Source: Ianthella basta
Lineage: Eukaryota > Porifera > Demospongiae > Verongiida > Ianthellidae
Direction: 5' to 3'
Assembly (NCBI GenBank): GCA_964019415.1
Contig: OZ025869.1
Location: 4,218,765 to 4,282,764, forward strand
Length of the DNA: 64,000 bases
Under the pieces are notes generated by a model, which was not told the origin of the DNA, made no database searches, and worked only from the letters and a program-made list of their open reading frames with translations. This document shows, piece after piece, positions 11,721 to 21,362 of the stretch. The position numbers were made by a program, and so were the translations under genes. Each line of letters opens with the position of its first letter. The stretch's first letter is position 1.

Positions 11721-12681
11721 AGGTAGTAGGTACGGCTAAAAGCTTTCTTTAGGGTACATTACTTTTGCCTATGCAACTCTCAAACCATAAATCCACCAAT
11801 GATGATTGTTACAAATGTGATAAACAGGTAAATTTCCCATAATTTGGTGCCACTTGTTAATTGATCAGTGATTCTCTTATTGAGATAATCTAAGTAAAAG
11901 TGAAAAATTATAACCTTGATTGAAGTCAAGCAACTCCAGGGAAATTCGATCTTCTTCTACCCCCAAAGGCTGAGATGGACCAAACCTGGGATATACAATC
12001 TATAGACATGTGTGCACAAACCTATGGCAGCGATTTACTAGTTTGCATCTCGTTGTGGAGTTATTCTCTATCCCTTTTTAACTTACGAAATTTGCGATAA
12101 CTCGATCACAGAAACGATTTTCCGTTATCGCTGCCATAGGAATCTGCCCAACATAATGCTCTACACTATGACGCAAACCGCGTTTGGATCGGTTGTAACG
12201 CTTCAGACTAGATAGCTCTGCAACACCTTTAGCACGCACAGTGGTATGCCAGAGTAAGTACCATTGAAACATTTCGTACTCGCTACCTAACCCAACACTA
12301 GGAACAACCTTTATAACGCAGAATCCAGTAACTTTCAAGCTTTGCAAGTGGAACGATCGCCCACAAGAGGCCGAAGTCTGCTATACTTCTCTCGCCGTTG
12401 ATTTGGAAGGCCAAATAGTTGTGGTTTCACACCTCATTTCACACCTGTCACCTTCCGTACGTACGTATAAACATCCCTGCTGCCAACAGTCAGCAATTAC
12501 AATTCAGACCATTAACACTTAGAGTTTGCCACAAATCGGCGAATTTTCATTCTTTCATAACTTGTGACAGCGTGAAAGTACAGACTTGGAACTTTCAGTT
12601 AAGACTTCTGATGATGAAGATAACTCAACCACTAAAAATAAAGGCCAACTGATTTGGTCACTTTAGCCGTACCTACTACCT
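11721..12681. mobile_element. 961-base TA-flanked element with 20-base perfect TIRs, copy 1
   Basis: The left end AGGTAGTAGGTACGGCTAAA (11721-11740) is repeated as its exact complement at 12662-12681, and the outer flanks are TA on both sides (11719-11720 and 12682-12683). A TA target duplication points to the Tc1/mariner/pogo superfamily. No transposase is present; an 89-codon frame on the minus strand (12078-12347) is also open in the second copy but shows no transposase motif. The second copy lies inverted at 17296-18727. It sits in the first intron of the NLR gene. Confidence 0.88.
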
Positions 12682-12683
12682 TA

Positions 12684-13347
12684 ATTACCATGTGCGAATC
12701 ACACAATTGCATCACTACTGGTTTGGATTCCACATCGCTACAACAGCTTCAATGAGCTCAAGAGGACGACAGTCTACTTCGTAAAAATGAATGCGCCCCT
12801 CACATGGGTAATAAACAACAACAGAATGATAATCTGCCAACGCATCCATTCGCACAGCCATACTACTACTGGTCATGTCAGTTGCACAAAATGACATCAT
12901 CATTTACCCTGGGAGTAGAGAAGTTGTAAAATTCTTGCTGAAAGTGTAATTATCGTGCGCATGCGAGGAACTTTGCTATACATGTTATCATCAGATTGTG
13001 CAATCATTAATTTATCGAGGAAGCAACTTCCGCATCTTAACTTGCATTCTTGCAGCAGTTAACTCCTAATAACCTGACACCTTCATAAATTGTTATTTTG
13101 GGAATATTTACGTGAAATTAGGTAGTTAGAATTTCAACAGCTACCAATGTTTTATGCTTATTGTGGTAATTACCGCTGTGAATTGTGGGCCTTACCTACC
13201 ATCTCTTCAAGAGATCCTTCCCAAAAACAATATATCACATTTTGTAATGAATGATGTGGGCAAGTCACATGACTCCTCCCACCCACACAGTTCACCTTTG
13301 TCTTTGGTCATCTATTCCACTTCATAAATCACCCTAATCATAACCTA
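12684..13347. other. Unassigned intronic DNA
   Basis: A 62-codon minus-strand frame at 12715-12903 is the only notable open frame. It has no recognised domain and is not assigned. Confidence 0.3.
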
Positions 13348-13679
13348 CCGTATAGCGGAAAAATTTCGCGAGGTTTAATGTTTGCGATTTTCGCGATTTC
13401 ACCAAATTCGCGAAATTTTCCTTCACGAATTTTCTCCACCCATCAGTATAATAATATGCCAACATCATAATAAGATGGCCGCCATGTAGCGCAGAAGTGG
13501 GTTTTAGCCATTTAAGTGCAATCTTACGGTTCTGTGCTCAAACATTCCCTTCAACTAAGTAGTTTGCCTGCCAAAGAGATGTTTTGGAGGTTGGAAATCG
13601 CGAAATTAAAACCGTGAAATGTTTGGTTTTGAACAAAATCGTGAAATTTTCTTCCATAAAATTTTCCCGCTATACGGTA
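13346..13679. mobile_element. 330-base TA-flanked miniature element
   Basis: CCGTATAGCGG (13348-13358) and its complement CCGCTATACGG (13667-13677) form the ends, flanked by TA on each side. Subterminal sequence is rich in TTTCGCGA and GCGAAATTTT blocks in both orientations. The size, TA duplication and lack of coding capacity fit a mariner-type MITE. Confidence 0.85.
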
Positions 13680-13804
13680 TTACTATTCAACAAGCAAATT
13701 TTCACACAGTAGAATAGTTTACTCTTTAGGAGTGGAGCATTGTTCAATACCACAATTGTGTACACATGTGCACACCTGCTGACCTGAAGGTGCCCTCTCC
13801 TTAC

Positions 13805-13961
13805 CTTGGACAGGTCCAGGGTTGACCTCCACATCTCCTGCCTGGAGCAGCAGGCTACACAGGAGGACAGAAGGCATAACAGACACTGCTTGAGCCAGCA
13901 CTTCCTTGACAAGGTGTGCAATGCATCTTAGTAGTGTAAGGCAGAAGCTGGGGGGTCTGAA
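13805..13961 (-). CDS. NLR receptor, N-terminal 2A-like peptide exon
   Basis: Likely first coding exon. From the ATG at 13877-13875 it encodes MPSVLLCSLLLQ followed by AGDVEVNPGP and VQ, then a splice donor CCAAG|GTAAGG at 13805. The D-V-E-x-N-P-G-P consensus defines 2A peptides, which make the ribosome skip the Gly-Pro bond and release two products. The leucine-rich start doubles as a signal-peptide-like segment. The exon ends in phase 1, as needed to join the CARD exon. 2A motifs at NLR N-termini are known from sea urchins and reported from other marine invertebrates. The frame is also open upstream to 14039, so transcription may start further right; the acceptor-like ATGCACAG at 13962-13969 would make this an internal exon with untranslated 5' sequence. 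Confidence 0.72.
13812..13838 (-). other. 2A ribosome-skipping motif GDVEVNPGP
   Basis: Nine codons read GDVEVNPGP with all invariant residues (D, x, E, x, N, P, G, P). Skipping would occur between the last Gly and Pro, separating a peptide of about 20 residues from the CARD-NACHT receptor. Confidence 0.85.
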
Positions 13962-14135
13962 CTGTGCATGGGGAGAGTAAGGGAAATACCATTGGAGACA
14001 TGAATGACACATGTCAGTGTAAGGGCAAGTGTCATCCATCAGGTTGACAACAGGCTACCCAAAAGAGATAAAGGAATGTGTTATAATAAAGAGGGCAAAC
14101 TTCTCAGGCAAATAATGCAGCACAAATACAATATA

Positions 14136-14172
14136 TCAGGACATTTTGGCTGCATAGGCCTCCGTCAGCTGA
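14136..14172 (-). ncRNA. Decayed hammerhead-like motif
   Basis: The minus strand shows stem I TCAG/CTGA, CUGACGG (last core A changed to G), a GGC/GCC stem II, and AAAA in place of GAAA, followed by UGUC. Two core positions are mutated, so activity is not expected. Confidence 0.4.
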
Positions 14173-14179
14173 AACATTA

Positions 14180-15130
14180 TTCGGAATGTGTTTCCATGAC
14201 ACTGACAGCTGCAGGGTATGCTGAACAGTGTGTGGTGGAGCTCAATTACCCTAATGTGCATCACATAGGACCTCTGGATAGCGAACGACACCACTAAATG
14301 ACCATGTATCCTCCTTGCACACTTGAACCCCCTCTTTAGCTTCAGTGAAGGGAACTTCACCAGCAGACTGTGAAGTTGCTTGGACACTGTTGGACGCTCA
14401 TACCTGCAAAATGAACTGCATCGGGCAAAAAATAGCATTTTCTTATTCAAATGATCATAATACCATTAAACATACCTTACAATGCACAGACGCATGTACA
14501 AAATGTTGACTGAGACATGGTGTACCTATATCAGGACCCACCTCTTCACACTTGTCACACAGATAGTGAATGGACTGTGTACAAAGATGAACTTAAATAC
14601 ATGCTTCTTTCGACATGGAGAAGAGACGTCTCTCTCACCTACATGCATGTGACGTTGAAGTAAGGTTTCATCAAACTGTGCTACATTTGCACCAACAACA
14701 GGGAATAGACTTTCCATAGCATCCAGCATGCATACCTGGTGATGAAGCTGCCTTCTGACCTCTCCTTCTAGCTGAGAGAGCAAGCATTTCTTCATGGAGT
14801 AAAGATGATACACTTAGGAATACAACAAGGACAGCCAAGGCCATTTGCCGAAGGAAGGTGTTCATCAGAATAACCATCTTCCTGATCATGGCATTGAAGC
14901 CTGTGCAGCACTTCATTGACAGGAGATGGGCTGGCCTCAAATGTACAGGAGTTGTGGTCACCTGCACAAGGAGAGGGCAACAAACTGATACATACCACCT
15001 CCTGACACACAGTGGGCACTTACAAGCACAATTCAGTACATTTAGAATAGCATGCTGAGTACTGCATCAATGAGTTCATGACACGGAGTCCATCCAATCA
15101 CTTGCAGTGAACACAAATGACTCCTGGTCC
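14180..15130. other. Region upstream of the 2A exon, no gene assigned
   Basis: Several minus-strand frames (14526-14813, 14671-14967, 14792-15019) have splice-like ends, such as CACCAG|GTATGC near 14735, but no domain is recognisable. They may be untranslated or alternative exons of the NLR gene. Confidence 0.3.
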
Positions 15131-15201
15131 TGCTGTGACTATATATACAGTCTAAAAGCATACAGAGAACATGACAACACACTCCTCCTTACTTCATCAT
15201 G

Positions 15202-15327
15202 GAGGGGGCAGCTCAGAAAGTTGCTTATTCCTGTAATACCTGTCATCCATTCTCCGAAGAAGCAGTGGAGGCAGTCATCATTCAGTTCAGTGTAAGGGCA
15301 GGTGTCTACCATCAGGTAACTACCCAA
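15202..15327 (-). CDS. Possible duplicated 5' exon (cysteine-containing)
   Basis: A frame reading VDTCPYTELNDDCLHCFFGEWM ends at GATGACAG|GTATTA in phase 1. Its nucleotide sequence around the ATG (ACCTGATGG then GACAC and TGCCCTTACACTGA) is closely matched by the stretch at 13995-14040 immediately upstream of the 2A exon. The two look like a duplicated 5' exon of the NLR locus, and both could feed the phase-1 CARD exon. There is no known domain. Confidence 0.3.
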
Positions 15328-15499
15328 GTGAGGGTTGGGCAGCTTGGACCAGATGGTGTCTGAGTACAGAATGTAATATACATAGACCTCATAACAGCAG
15401 GTGCCTAGTAGTTATATACATGTTCTATGAATCATTAATGATATAGTTTGTACACAACATGACACCACACAGAGTGCACTCTATCATCAACCCACCAAC

Positions 15500-15728
15500 C
15501 TGACACTGGTATCTTTACTCCTGCTAATGGAGGAGTGATGAGTTGTGTCGAGATGCACACAGCCAACAACAGGATTAGATACAGGAAGAATACATGCACT
15601 GTTGTTCGCAAAAGGTGAACGACATGCCCTGCCGCATTTCTCAGTCTTGAAATGCTAAAGATGCTTCGTGGATAAGTTGGGTGTTGAAGACACACTTGAT
15701 CTCTATACCGACTGTGGGAGTGCCTCAT
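15500..15728 (-). CDS. Possible membrane-anchor exon
   Basis: A minus-strand frame with one strong hydrophobic segment (VFFLYLILLLAVCIS) ends at TGTCAG|GTTGGT in phase 1. The phase would allow splicing to the same CARD exon as the 2A exon, giving a membrane-anchored alternative N-terminus. There is no homology; the frame may equally be chance. Confidence 0.28.
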
Positions 15729-15729
15729 A

Positions 15730-17295
15730 TTCTACTATGGGACAGAATGAGGGAACTGGTTGAGCAGTGCTTGCATGTTGGTACAACTAGAGGATAAGTG
15801 GTTAGTAGGAATGATCCACCAGTAAAGTATATATGCAGTACAGGAATGAGATGAGCAGGACTCTCAGATGAGGGATGACATGTACCAAGTGACAAACATA
15901 CTCCACAACATTCACATGAATAGGCCCCAAGTCCTTAAGATTGATGGTGGATCAGTTGTTGGCTAGCAAGAAAAAATTAGATTGGTAAAGCCGTGCACAT
16001 GTTGCTAGCTAGCTATAGTTAGAATGGACACAGGCATTGAAAAAGACAGCTTGACTGTGCAAGGGCTGTCACCATAATGATCGGGAGTGGGAGTGCTTAA
16101 CGAAAGTGCTGCAAATATCCCAGTAATAGCCCTAACTTGGTCCCATACTAACTACAGATCCATTTGAACACACGTATTTGCCGAGCCAAAAAGCGAGGCA
16201 AGTAATTGTGATGCGTAGCCGTCCCGTTTGTATGTATGTATGTATATAATTAAGTATATCCGTCCCAGTTAACCCAAGACACCTAGATTGTGCAATAGCC
16301 CGGTGTTCTCCGCAGGCGCTCACAACAAAACGCTCTACTTGGCCACAATCAGCCATGTAACTGCTAAACACACCACTTCATTGCTGCACGCCGCATTCAG
16401 ATTGTTGTTAACAGCGCCCATTGCCCAGCGAGGACTAAAAGGCCTGTTGGTGCTTCTGCCATATTGGCTGACATTATTTTCCCTGCGTGGCTGGGAACAC
16501 TTCCACTGTCCCCTTGGGTGAAGCGCAACATGCGCACTGTGTTCGCTAAGCATTGATAGGCTACCCTGCGCAGCACCAAATATGTAGGTGGCGATTGCAC
16601 AACAAGCATGTCCTTGTTGGCCAAAGCTGGCCTGTGCCAGTGGGTAGGCCAGTTTCATGCATCGCGTTGGAACGGCCATTTTGCTGTTGTCATCTGCGGC
16701 CGCAGTGAGGCCTACTGCATTCTTAGTATGCCCTAGTACTATTGATCACATCCATGCTCATGTTTCCTTCATCGAGCCCACTTTTTCCCCCTCTCTTGGC
16801 TATGCACCAAAGCAGCCCAATTGGGCTAGCAGGTTGCCTGCTAGCCCAATTGGTCTGACTTACCTTCTACCTGTGCAGTCTGACTCACTGTTAGTATCGC
16901 TACTTATCAAAACCTCACTATCAGCTAATTTCGACATCAGCAACTTGCGAGTTAAATGGACATGTCACAGGTGGGGATTACTCCCCCTCACCCATGTGAT
17001 TGAATGTTATCTTATGTCAGGCAGTGCACATGCATGTGTGCTTTTATTAGCTGTAGTTTATCTTTAAAATTAATATCTTGGTCATATCTTGGTATAATGG
17101 TCGCTAAATGCAATTCCTATCTTTTGTAGGCGTCCGCGTCCAGGCGGACAATAGAAAGTCCCGTATTAGTCTCCCAGACAGGCCCTGCACTATCACACCC
17201 TTGATCTGCAGCGGAAGTGCAGCCATTTCGTCATTCGTCATCGCTGATCAAGTGTTAGGCTAGGATCTCTTGGTTGCCATGTTCTCAGCTGCTAA
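15730..17295. other. Intergenic DNA with one palindrome
   Basis: No gene was recognised. The open frame at 16335-16679 (minus) has no domain. A 17-base perfect inverted repeat is listed separately. Confidence 0.3.
16817..16853. repeat. 17-base perfect hairpin
   Basis: CCAATTGGGCTAGCAGG at 16817-16833 is the exact complement of 16837-16853, with a 3-base loop (TTG). Confidence 0.92.
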
Positions 17296-17583
17296 AGTGA
17301 CCAAATCAGTTGGTCTTCATTTTTAGTGGTTGAGTTATCTTCATCATCAGAAATCTTAACTGAAAGTTCCAAGTCTGTACTTTCACGCTGTCACAAGTTA
17401 TGAAAGAATGAAAATTCAGCCATTTGTGTCAAACTCTAAGTGTTAATAGTCTGAATTGTAATTGCTGACTGTTGGCAGCAGGGATGTTTATATGTAATGT
17501 AGAAGAAGAGGCTCATTGCTACGTTGTTCAATGTAGGCGAATAGTTTGTTAGCAATACGTAGCAGATTATTCAACAACTAAAT

Positions 17584-17619
17584 GCAGGACGTTTTGGCCG
17601 GAAGGTCTTCGTCAGCTGC
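17584..17619 (-). ncRNA. Hammerhead motif, one core mutation
   Basis: Minus strand: stem I GCAG/CTGC, core CUGACGA, stem II with GACC/GGCC, then AAAA instead of GAAA, and ACGUC. The G12 to A change sits at a former CpG, suggesting deamination of methylated DNA. Probably inactive. Confidence 0.6.
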
Positions 17620-17899
17620 GTACAAAACTGAGAATGTACAGTGTGAGACTGGTTTATATAGCTATGGGTAACTGTGTGTGACCAATCAAATTCTAGGATT
17701 AGGTGTACATGTGTTTAGCCAATCAGAAACATAGTTATGTGTACTATTTTCTTCTTTATTGGCCACACCCCCTGTACACATAACTATGTTTCTGATTGGC
17801 TAAACACATGTACTCATAATCCTAGAATTTGATTGGTCAGCACACACAGTTACCCATAGCTATATATACCAGTCTCACTGTACATTCTCAGTTTTGTTC

Positions 17900-17935
17900 G
17901 CAGCTGACGAAGGCCTTCAGGCCGAAATGTCCTGC
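17900..17935 (+). ncRNA. Hammerhead ribozyme motif (minimal stem III)
   Basis: Stem I GCAG (17900-17903) pairs CTGC (17932-17935). CUGACGA is at 17904-17910, stem II GGCC (17912-17915) pairs GGCC (17920-17923) around TTCA, and GAAA is at 17924-17927. UGUC follows, with cleavage expected after 17931. Stem III is AUGU, a C-to-T change from the dimer-forming ACGU. Confidence 0.68.
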
Positions 17936-18887
17936 ATTCAGTTGTTGAATAATCTGCTACGTATTGCTAACAAACTATTCGCCTACATGTTTATATGTAC
18001 GGTACGGAAGGTGACAGGTGTGAAATGAGGTGTGAAACCACAACTATTTGGCCTTCCAAATCAACAGCGAGGGAAGTATAGCAGACTCTTGTGGGCAATC
18101 GTTCCACTTGCAAAGCTCGAAAGGTAGTGGATTCTGCGTTATAACAGTTTTCTTAGCGTTGGCTTAGGTAGCAAGTACGCTATGTTTCAATGGCACTTAC
18201 TCTGGCATCCCACTGTGCATGCTAAAGGTGTTGGAGAGCTATCTAGTCTGAAGCGTTACAACCGATCCAAATGCGGTTTGCTTCATTGTGTAGAGCATTA
18301 TGTTGGGGAGATTTCTATGGCAGAGATAACGAAAAATCATTTCTGTGAACGAGTTATCGCAAATTTCATAAGTTAAAAAGGGATAGAGAATAACTCCACG
18401 AGATGGAAACTAGTAAATTGCTGCCATAGGTTTGTGCACACATGTCTATAGATTGTATATCCCAGGTTTGGTCCATCTCAGCCTTTGGGGGTAGAAGATT
18501 GAATTTCCCTAGAGTTGTTTGACTTCAATCAAGGTTATAATTTTTCACTTTCACTTAGATTATCTCAATGAGGGAATCACCGATCAATTAACAAGTGACA
18601 CCAAATTATGGGAAATTTATCTGTTTATCACATTTGTAACAATCATCATTGGTGGATTTATGGTTTGAGAGTTGCATAGGCAAAAGTAATGTACCCTAAA
18701 GGAAGCTTTTAGCTGTACCTACTACCTTAAGGAACGACAATCTTCCATTTCGGTGCCAGATAACGTAGGTAATAGTTGCCAGTTCCAGTACATCCAATAA
18801 TCGTCATGCAATGCTGGATACTCCACACAGCACTAATCAAATCTTCCGCGGATGTTGTAGCTAGCTAGATAGGTGCGCTGCGAGTTA

Positions 18888-21360
18888 AGGTAAAGGCGGG
18901 TAATTTCGGGAAGCGGGTAATTTCGGGAATTATAAGTACTTCGCGATCTGCTAGCTGAACGGAACGAATCCATCGTATGAAAATAACATCGCTGCAAACC
19001 ATGACCCACGTGCTTCGTACTTCCGCCAACTAAACAACACTCATGTCGTTGACTCGCCTTAGATCATTCTAAATAGATCCTATGGCGGCACTCACCTCAA
19101 CATAAAGTCGCTAGAACTTCTCCATGCAAAACCCTACCATTAGCAGTTCCTGCGCGGAGAAACCGTCGACTGTAGGGTAGTAACTTGCAGCGAACCCAAG
19201 TTTCCTAGCTGTGTATACTACTCGAAACTTTCACCTTACTTGACCTCCATTTGCAAGCGAATTACATCCGTTATCGCCACATGCAATTATGAATTAAAGT
19301 AATCGCGCGCACCGGATGTTGGTATCCTAGCAAAGATGCCTAAGTGGAAGCAAGAACAGCTCGAAGCCGCGTTGAATGAGATCGAATCTGGCAAGGGGAA
19401 GGAGTCAATTCATAAACTAGCTAAGAAGTATGGCATTCCATTGTCTACATTGTACGATCATGCAAGGAAGAAGGTTTCCAAGAGCGGTGCAGGAAGGCCC
19501 ACTGTTTTAACTCGGGCGGAGGAGGAGGAGCTTGTATACTGCTGCCAAGTCCTACAGGAGATGGGATTTGGGATGACAAAAGAGAATGTGACTGCAATCG
19601 TCACAGATTATGTCAGTACCAATGGGCGTAAAAACCCATTTCATGGTGGAGTCCCAGGGAAAGACTGGTGGATTGGATTTCTGCAGCGTTGGCCAAAGCT
19701 AGTAGAGCGAAAGTCACAGCACCTCTCAAAGCAAAGAGCAAGTTCAGCAAACCCAGCAACTGTGGAAGAATACTTCAAGAAGGTTGAAAAGTTGATGGAT
19801 GAGCTGGGCATTAAGGATAGCGAAGACTTGGACAGAAGGGTGTGGAACTGTGATGAATCTGGTATAGCAACTGCAGTGGCATCCAAAGTCATCCTTGCTA
19901 GGCGCGGGTCCAAGTGGGTGCATGAGACAGGAGGTGGCTCTGGAAGAGAAGTGATCACTATAATGGGGTGTGGATCTGCAGCAGGGGAGCGGCTACCGCC
20001 AATGGTATTGTACAAGGGCAAACACTTGTACTCGACGTGGACTCTCAATGGCCCACCAGGAGCACTCTATTCCAAGAGTGAATCCGGGTGGATAGAAAAG
20101 GAGAACTTTTTCTTTTGGTTTCAGAAGTGCTTTCTGCCAGCTGTTAAGGATCTCCTGAAGACTGGACCAATTGTTCTACTTCTGGATGGCCACCATTCCC
20201 ACCTAAGTATTGCCTTTCTCGAACTGGCAAAGGAATCCAATGTACACCCCTTCTGCTTGCCATCACACACCAGTCATTTCCTGCAACCACTGGATGTGGC
20301 AGTATATGGGCCCTTGAAGACAGCTTGGAAGTCAATACTGAAGGACTACAAAGTCGCCACACGTGCCAGTAATCTCACCAAGGAGGCATTTCCATCAATG
20401 GTTACCAGATTGTGGGACAAAGCATTCCAACCCCAACACCTAAAGGCAGGATTTCGTGCATGTGGATTGGTGCCATTTAATGCCAATGCTGTCCTCCCAT
20501 ACAAGATGGCCACTGCTTTGCCCTTCACAGAAAGCAGTGAGGCATTGCCTAATCCATCGAAGCCAGAGACACCATTGAGGAAAGAATTGAGAGACTTTTT
20601 TGCAGATCATCTGAAAGCTAAGGCTAAAAGAAGACGTGTAGACATTCATGCCACCGGAGATGTCCTGACCAATGATAGTGTACTTCGTCTTTTGAAAGAA
20701 GCCGAGGCAGAGAAACAGGCTAAGCGCAAGCAGAAGAGCAAGAAGAAAGTGATGGAACCCGTCAGTGATGACTTTGATGAAGATAAAGATGTCGATCACT
20801 GCTTCTCATGCGGTGAGGAATGCATAGATGGTCAAGAGAAACTATGGGTTGGCTGCGATGAGTGCTACCGTTGGTATCACTACAAATGTGCTGGATTTTC
20901 CAGGCGGCCAAAGCGTGAAGAAGAATTCATTTGTAATATCTGCAGCTCTTGACTTTTCAGGATCCAACAATCTTCAAACTGCTCATTCATTCATTGATTG
21001 TAATTCACTTTAAGCTTAGCAAGCGACTTTGACTTGACTGTAAAAGCAATAAATATAATCCTGTACAGTAAATATCACGATCTATACACATAATAATGTT
21101 GTTGGGACCTACCATTCTTCCAACGAGAGAAACGACTCCAAACGGACATTTCCGGAATTATCCGCCCCGGGCGTTTATCAGTGATTCTGTTCGACGAGCC
21201 CTCCAGACCGCTAGTTAACCTTGGCGCGAACGGTTTGCTGTCAAAGTGCAGGTAAGAGTTAGTACTTCACCTTGATAGCAAGCGGTTTTGAAGAATTCGT
21301 TGCAGTCGTTTACACGAGTAAGAAACGTCGAAGTGTTTCCGAAATTACCCGCAATTACCT
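18888..21360 (+). mobile_element. Complete pogo-type DNA transposon
   Basis: The left end AGGTAAAGGCGGGTAATTTC (18888-18907) matches the complement of the right end (AGGTAATTGCGGGTAATTTC, ending at 21360), and both are flanked by TA (18886-18887, 21361-21362). GCGGGTAATTTCGGGAA is repeated directly inside the left end (18897 and 18915), and a degenerate version is near 21150 inside the right end. One uninterrupted transposase gene lies inside. TIRs, TA duplication and an intact frame together suggest a recent, possibly still mobile copy. Confidence 0.88.
19336..20952 (+). CDS. pogo-family transposase with C-terminal PHD finger
   Basis: Single uninterrupted frame of 538 residues starting in context AAAGATGCC. 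Order: a psq-type helix-turn-helix (about 1-55), a CENP-B-type helix-turn-helix (about 60-130, with GVPGKDWWIGFLQRWP at 105-120), a DDE domain with likely catalytic D173 (NCDESG), D284 (LLLDGHHSH) and D320 (FLQPLDVAVYGPLK), a lysine-rich linker (KAKAKRRR and KQKSKKK), and a PHD finger at about 489-536 (CFSC, C, CDEC, WYHYKC, CNIC). PHD fingers read histone tails, so the enzyme may be steered to particular chromatin. The DDD triad is typical of pogo elements. Known relatives include Tigger/Jerky proteins; a domesticated gene is the alternative, but the flanking TIRs argue for a live element. Confidence 0.93.
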   Translation: MPKWKQEQLEAALNEIESGKGKESIHKLAKKYGIPLSTLYDHARKKVSKSGAGRPTVLTRAEEEELVYCCQVLQEMGFGMTKENVTAIVTDYVSTNGRKNPFHGGVPGKDWWIGFLQRWPKLVERKSQHLSKQRASSANPATVEEYFKKVEKLMDELGIKDSEDLDRRVWNCDESGIATAVASKVILARRGSKWVHETGGGSGREVITIMGCGSAAGERLPPMVLYKGKHLYSTWTLNGPPGALYSKSESGWIEKENFFFWFQKCFLPAVKDLLKTGPIVLLLDGHHSHLSIAFLELAKESNVHPFCLPSHTSHFLQPLDVAVYGPLKTAWKSILKDYKVATRASNLTKEAFPSMVTRLWDKAFQPQHLKAGFRACGLVPFNANAVLPYKMATALPFTESSEALPNPSKPETPLRKELRDFFADHLKAKAKRRRVDIHATGDVLTNDSVLRLLKEAEAEKQAKRKQKSKKKVMEPVSDDFDEDKDVDHCFSCGEECIDGQEKLWVGCDECYRWYHYKCAGFSRRPKREEEFICNICSS

Positions 21361-21362
21361 TA

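Larger units (their letters stand above)
17484..17999. mobile_element. 490-base hammerhead-bearing palindromic insertion
   Basis: The element (17497-17986) is flanked by a perfect 13-base duplication, ATGTTTATATGTA, at 17484-17496 and 17987-17999. The intact TA element at 11721-12681 shows the near-empty site once (complement near 12462-12476), so insertion is directly demonstrated. The element is a head-to-head inverted repeat: arms of about 200 bases (17535-17745 and 17770-17986) surround a short centre. The left arm carries about 38 extra bases. Each arm has a hammerhead motif. No protein is encoded. Confidence 0.9.
17296..18727. mobile_element. TA element, copy 2 (inverted, split by an insertion)
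   Basis: Reverse-orientation copy of the 961-base element at 11721-12681. It begins at GCTAAAGTGACCAAATCAG (its outer TIR has been lost) and ends at CTGTACCTACTACCT next to TA (18728-18729). The sequence between is closely similar, including the open frame at 18182-18376. It is interrupted at 17484-17999 by a hammerhead-bearing insertion with a target duplication. Confidence 0.88.

Noticed and set aside
12078..12347. Conserved 64-89-codon frame shared by both TA elements (also 18182-18376)
   Set aside because: It is open in both copies but has no transposase motif, and the similarity is explained by the elements sharing nucleotide sequence.
16335..16679. 114-codon minus-strand frame with basic residues
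   Set aside because: No domain, overlapping frames equally long on both strands, no splice or poly(A) context.
19641..20048. 135-codon minus-strand frame opposite the pogo transposase
   Set aside because: Shadow of the intact plus-strand transposase gene; codon pattern follows the transposase frame.
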